In this document: piece after piece, positions 60,829 through 64,000 of the stretch
Position numbering within the stretch: the stretch's first letter is position 1
How the letters are laid out: every line of letters begins with the position of its first letter
Assembly: GCA_965140555.1 (NCBI GenBank)
Contig: OZ223259.1
Coordinates: 1,736,001 to 1,800,000 of the forward strand
DNA from: UBA1351 sp965140555
Lineage (GTDB): Bacteria > Bacillota > Clostridia > Lachnospirales > Vallitaleaceae
Direction of reading: 5' to 3'
Length of the DNA stretch: 64,000 bases
Program-made: the position numbers and the translations under genes
Notes under the pieces: model-generated
What the model was told of the DNA's origin: nothing
What the model saw: only the letters and a program-made list of their open reading frames with translations
Database searches by the model: none

Positions 60829-61476
60829 TTATTCTGGCAGTATGGCACGTAAAAAACCGATAGGGTGCCCCTTACCTACAAACTTTTTCTCATACTCTGT
60901 CATTATATTTCCTATGGCATAGGAAGATTCATGTAAATCTCTCGTTAGATCCGTCACATGAAAAACAGACCCTTCAAAGGACTCTACAGAAAACTCAAAA
61001 AGGTCTTTGTTATCTGTTTTGAATTCTATAAAACCACCTTTTTGTAAAACCGCCTCATAACGCTCTAGAAATCGTTCATGCGTCAATCGCCTTTTTGCCC
61101 ATCGATCCTTGGGCCATGGATCCGAAAAGTTCAGGTAGATGCCTTCTATTTCTCCGGATTCAAAAACATCCGTCATCATCGTTGCATCATAACGTAAAAA
61201 TTTCAAATTTGTTGGTGCCGTCTCGTCCTCATCAATTTTTTCTAAGGCTCGCCATAAAACTGCCGAATACTTTTCAATACCAATATAGTTCACATCCGAT
61301 TCACGTTTAGCGTGACCGATAATAAAATCACCTTTACCCATTCCGATTTCCAAACGAATAGGGTTGTTATTTCCGAATAATTTCGACCATCGTCCTTTAT
61401 ACTGTTCCGGCTGCATCATAACTCTTTCATGGTCGTTCACTTTCTCAAAGGAGCCTGTTACATGTCTTAATCGCAT
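60829..61476 (-). CDS. trmB: tRNA (guanine-N7-)-methyltransferase
   Basis: The 215-aa protein is a standard TrmB: LEIGMGKGDFIIGHA (SAM site), NYIGIEKYSAVLWRALEKI, YLNFSDPWPKDRWAKRRLTHERFL (the DPWPK motif; the usual RHxKRR appears as RWAKRR) and EFKTDNKDLFEFS, with EYEKKFVGKGHPIGFLRA at the C-terminus. It methylates G46 in the variable loop of tRNAs. GAGGATAAAAG precedes the ATG. It stands between the cblS gene and the cobalamin promoter. Confidence 0.95.
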   Translation of the reverse strand: MRLRHVTGSFEKVNDHERVMMQPEQYKGRWSKLFGNNNPIRLEIGMGKGDFIIGHAKRESDVNYIGIEKYSAVLWRALEKIDEDETAPTNLKFLRYDATMMTDVFESGEIEGIYLNFSDPWPKDRWAKRRLTHERFLERYEAVLQKGGFIEFKTDNKDLFEFSVESFEGSVFHVTDLTRDLHESSYAIGNIMTEYEKKFVGKGHPIGFLRAILPE

Positions 61477-61551
61477 TCTTTTATCCTCAACTTCTTTTTG
61501 TTTTTCATTGTCTTTATCCTTTAGTTTCTTAAATCACCAAAGATTTTTCCC

Positions 61552-62316
61552 TTAATTTGATACAAAGCGACCGATTGCATAAACCGGCAAATTGTATGCT
61601 TGTATCTCGTGGTTTTCTAGCGGTTTTTCAAAAGCCACGACACAACAAGTCCCCGGTCCCGCAGATTCTTCTAACCAATTGGGAGCTGCCTTATCAAGGA
61701 CAACGTCACACTGATGACGCATTGCCAATTCCTTTGCTTCATAAAGCATCCCTTTAGACCCCACAGACAGTAAGGATCTATATGCCGGCTCTTTCATCAA
61801 TTGATAGAGATAACTTAATGTCATAGTCTCCCCTTTATGGCCTATGATTTCTTCTTCTAAGAAACATTGTCCCATCTTTGGTTTGCCCACACCGTAGATA
61901 TAATACGGTTGTCCTTTTATTCCCGGTGATACCGCTTCTGTCTCACGCCATCCCATAACGGTTACACCGACACCTGTCTGGACACAAGGTATATTGTCTT
62001 CCGTTGAACCGGATATCGCTGATTCTGATAAACCTGCCTCTCGGGCCATGGATTTGATGCCTCGAATAATTTCTTTTCCTGTAGGTTCCATCTCAACCGA
62101 TAAGGTATTCATCAACAAAAACGGGGTAGCGCCTCGGCTAATAACTTCAACAAAAGGTACAAAAGCAGCATATCGACCGACATTATAAGGATCTAATGAA
62201 ATTGTATCCTGAGGTTTATCGCCAATACCTCCAAAACTGTCACATGCCGTTACCATCTCACCATGGGACAGGGGTGTAATCATGACATCTTCCTTTTGAT
62301 ACGGGATTCCTACCAT
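61552..62316 (-). CDS. cblS: Alpha-ribazole kinase-like protein (CblS)
   Basis: About 254 aa. It belongs to the AIR-synthase/ThiL-like group: TPLSHGEMVTACDSFGGIGDKPQDTISLDPYNVGRYAAFVPFVEVISRGATP, with FGGIGDK resembling the glycine-rich loop of CblS proteins, and AIGRFVSN at the end. The frame could begin 89 codons upstream, but that part is the cblT gene in another frame; I chose the ATG at 62316, which overlaps the cblT stop. The ATG at 62283 (AAAAGGAAG upstream) is the alternative. CblS phosphorylates alpha-ribazole imported by CblT, replacing CobT in lower-ligand activation. Confidence 0.85.
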   Translation of the reverse strand: MVGIPYQKEDVMITPLSHGEMVTACDSFGGIGDKPQDTISLDPYNVGRYAAFVPFVEVISRGATPFLLMNTLSVEMEPTGKEIIRGIKSMAREAGLSESAISGSTEDNIPCVQTGVGVTVMGWRETEAVSPGIKGQPYYIYGVGKPKMGQCFLEEEIIGHKGETMTLSYLYQLMKEPAYRSLLSVGSKGMLYEAKELAMRHQCDVVLDKAAPNWLEESAGPGTCCVVAFEKPLENHEIQAYNLPVYAIGRFVSN

Positions 62317-62816
62317 GCACCCATCCGCCCTTTCATAATAAGTGGTATATAGCGGTATATCATTGTGGCTCCTATAACATTTACACCTGCTGCTAATGTT
62401 AGGGGAATCAATAAGGTAATGATTGTTCCATAGAATGGAATCCCCATTGCCACTTGCATATATAGAGCTGCAATAAATAAAGCGATTGGTCCGTTTACCA
62501 CAAGTCCCAATAGAATGCCTATGACGGCATGCCATCTCCGATAGGCATAGCCATAAACAGCACAACTCACAAACATCATACATGCTGTAATAAGATGTAC
62601 CGGTAAGGTCATAGGAAACCCACTAAAGAGGGCTGTCATCATATGGCCTACAAGACCCACCAAGCCGCCTAGTAAGGGGTGTATGAGTATCGCTCCTAAA
62701 AATCCCGGCAACGAATCGAAGGCAATGCTACCAAACACATTAAACTGAGCACCTATTATGGATAATGCCACCAAACAACCGGCAACGACCCATTGCTCTT
62801 GTTCTATCTTTTTCAT
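62310..62816 (-). CDS. cblT: Alpha-ribazole ECF-type transporter S component (CblT-like)
   Basis: The 168-aa membrane protein starts at the ATG at 62816 (GGAGG upstream); the longer frame starts inside the CobC-like gene. It has ~5-6 TM helices typical of small S components (AGCLVALSIIGAQFNVFGSIAFDSLPGFLGAILIHPLLGGLVGLVGHMMTALFSGFPM). The adjacent cblS supports alpha-ribazole as the substrate, as described for Listeria and Geobacillus CblT/CblS. No ECF T/A subunits are in the window; they would be shared. It lies 3 bp after the CobC-like gene. Confidence 0.83.
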   Translation of the reverse strand: MKKIEQEQWVVAGCLVALSIIGAQFNVFGSIAFDSLPGFLGAILIHPLLGGLVGLVGHMMTALFSGFPMTLPVHLITACMMFVSCAVYGYAYRRWHAVIGILLGLVVNGPIALFIAALYMQVAMGIPFYGTIITLLIPLTLAAGVNVIGATMIYRYIPLIMKGRMGAW

Positions 62817-62818
62817 TC

Positions 62819-63487
62819 TTATACCTCCGTTATTCGACAAGGAATCATGCCCTCTAGGGACCAACTTTGATTCCATCGATATTGAATGATTGTACCATTG
62901 ATTACATTAAATTTCCACGAATCCCCGGGATTCAGTTGCAACATCTTTTCCATAAAATGGCGCAAGACAGCTCCATGAGTGACTAAAATCAAACATAGTT
63001 CCTCTTTATCCTGTTCCTTTTGATGGTGCATAGCCTGCCAGTAAGAGCAATCCTTGGCCAGTCGATGTGCATAAAATGCCTCCAAACGGTTTACAAAGGC
63101 CTCGTAACTTTCCCCTTCCGGTATGTGCATAGTATCAAAATGATAATAAAAATCTTCATAAACCTTTGGATACCGGTTTTTTACTTCTTCATAAGTCAGA
63201 CCTTCTAAACATCCGAAATTCATCTCCGTTAACCGCTCATCCTCTTCAACCTCTGTCTCCAAAACCTTACCCAAGTCTCCGGCAAGGACCTTAGCTCGCC
63301 CTCTAGGACTTGTTATCATCTTAAAGTTCCAACCCTTCCCATAGGTTTCACGTACCTCTCGTATCCAGTCGACAACCCATTGCTCTTGTTGCTCTCCCCT
63401 AGGGGTATAAGGATAGTCCTGGCGTCCATATATGATTTTATCTCGATTGGCGGTAGTTTCCGGATGGCGAATCATCCAAACCTTCAT
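62819..63487 (-). CDS. cobC: Histidine-phosphatase family protein, probable alpha-ribazole phosphatase (CobC-like)
   Basis: The 222-aa protein starts at the ATG at 63487 (TTTAGGAGG upstream), fourteen residues inside the longer frame. The phosphoglycerate-mutase fold is clear: VWMIRHPETTANRDKIIYG (RHP-type His motif, with Pro in place of the more usual Gly or Ala), LTEMNFGCLEGLTYEEV and LILVTHGAVLRHFMEKM. Placement between cobS and cblTS points to dephosphorylation of the alpha-ribazole 5'-phosphate or adenosylcobalamin 5'-phosphate step. General phosphatase function is the alternative. Confidence 0.8.
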   Translation of the reverse strand: MKVWMIRHPETTANRDKIIYGRQDYPYTPRGEQQEQWVVDWIREVRETYGKGWNFKMITSPRGRAKVLAGDLGKVLETEVEEDERLTEMNFGCLEGLTYEEVKNRYPKVYEDFYYHFDTMHIPEGESYEAFVNRLEAFYAHRLAKDCSYWQAMHHQKEQDKEELCLILVTHGAVLRHFMEKMLQLNPGDSWKFNVINGTIIQYRWNQSWSLEGMIPCRITEV

Positions 63488-63506
63488 AATCGATCCTCCT
63501 AAACTC

Positions 63507-64000
63507 TTATAGTGTCTGAAATACTGCAATACAGGTCAGCAAAAAGACCACTTGTCCGATTTCAATAACAGCACCGACAACATCACCGGTTATCCCATGA
63601 AGAATACCTTCAATACGCTTACCTATAAGTAGCATAACACCTGCTGTTACAACGATTGCAAGGGATAATCCGAAGTTTATAACCATTGCGATACCTATAG
63701 TGCCTCCCATAACAATACAGCCTTGAATAGGGGTCGTTTGTTCAACCAGTCCTTTTCCCATCCCTGATGGTTTTGCATAACGGCAAAATCCGATAACAAA
63801 TAAGACAATACTTCTTGCTACAACAGGCATGGCGATGATAACCATCAAGCGCAGCGGTTGCGACCATGCCAAAACTTCGCTGAGACCTATATACATCCCT
63901 AAAAAATACAGAATCAAACCGATGACACCAAAGGCTCCAACATGACTATCTTCCATAATAATCAACATTTTCTCTCGAGTTCTAGCACTAAAGATTCCAT
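63507..64000 (-). CDS. cobS: Adenosylcobinamide-GDP ribazoletransferase, N-terminus beyond window
   Basis: The frame runs open from 63507 to the right edge (about 164 residues seen of a usual ~250). In-window sequence begins GIFSARTREKMLIIMEDSHVGAFGVIGL, the conserved CobS region, and the rest is hydrophobic helices ending near LLTCIAVFQTL. CobS joins alpha-ribazole to adenosylcobinamide-GDP in the membrane. The stretch after it on the minus strand (63486-62310) holds the CobC-like and cblT genes. The rest of this nucleotide-loop operon likely lies to the right. Confidence 0.9.
   Translation of the reverse strand, partial: GIFSARTREKMLIIMEDSHVGAFGVIGLILYFLGMYIGLSEVLAWSQPLRLMVIIAMPVVARSIVLFVIGFCRYAKPSGMGKGLVEQTTPIQGCIVMGGTIGIAMVINFGLSLAIVVTAGVMLLIGKRIEGILHGITGDVVGAVIEIGQVVFLLTCIAVFQTL

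Noticed and set aside
61552..62583. 343-aa version of the cblS frame
   Set aside because: The extra N-terminal 89 codons overlap cblT in another frame and are rich in Cys and Trp, unlike a real CblS; the ATG at 62316 fits the family.

Overview
The window reads as chromosome of a low-to-mid GC, anaerobic, probably spore-forming Clostridia (Lachnospirales/Vallitalea-like is my guess; no 16S is present). The reasons are Firmicutes-type ribosome binding sites (GGAGG/AAGGAG), SleB- and YesM/YesN-type proteins, a type II pantothenate kinase, class I c-di-GMP and cobalamin riboswitches, and an anaerobic (CbiK/CbiD/CbiG) cobalamin route. Most genes lie on the minus strand. No tRNA, rRNA, prophage or CRISPR was seen.

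Layout. 1-1980: a cupin + HD-domain protein cut by the left edge, a small secreted acidic protein behind a c-di-GMP-I riboswitch with a terminator, and an unknown 165-aa protein. 1982-9600: HelD helicase, a YdcF-like membrane protein, a VanRS-like two-component pair, an SleB-type hydrolase and a membrane-anchored metallophosphoesterase. 9631-10521: an array of 115-bp palindromic tandem repeats. 10577-13270: an amino acid permease and a DUF3524/QTMAN-like glycosyltransferase, divergent around a long inverted repeat. 13354-19298: hexuronate catabolism (uxaB-uxaA-uxaC) with a divergent AraC regulator. 19302-25807: a PfkB kinase, an HDOD protein, a MerR-controlled alcohol dehydrogenase next to an IS1380-like remnant, a possible small RNA, a triple tandem MITE, an AraC regulator and a DUF975 protein.

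25876-40541 is a sugar sensing and uptake block. A ChvE/XylF-like binding protein, a two-domain ABC ATPase and a permease are followed in the same direction by a lipoprotein binding protein, a YesM/LytS kinase, a YesN regulator and an unusual membrane-anchored protein made of two tandem periplasmic-binding domains. Upstream lie a LysM protein with two nucleotidase modules and a second ChvE-like lipoprotein in an operon with type II pantothenate kinase. 41755-48322: GNAT, a PAS hybrid kinase, a GT-B protein, thioredoxin, a cation/proton antiporter and a CPBP protease.

48323-60740 is one long cobalamin operon with promoter, cobalamin riboswitch, terminator hairpin, cbiK, a BtuFCD-type importer and then cbiA-C-L-D-E-T-F-G-H-J. 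It covers sirohydrochlorin to cobyrinate a,c-diamide. Past trmB, the right edge carries nucleotide-loop genes: cobS (cut by the edge), a CobC-like phosphatase, and cblT/cblS for alpha-ribazole salvage.

The items most worth a second look are the tandem-binding-domain sensor locus, the two palindromic repeat families (one a MITE with clear 5-bp target duplications, one copy at the stop codon of uxaA), the c-di-GMP riboswitch that controls a tiny secreted protein, and the bacterial QTMAN-like enzyme.
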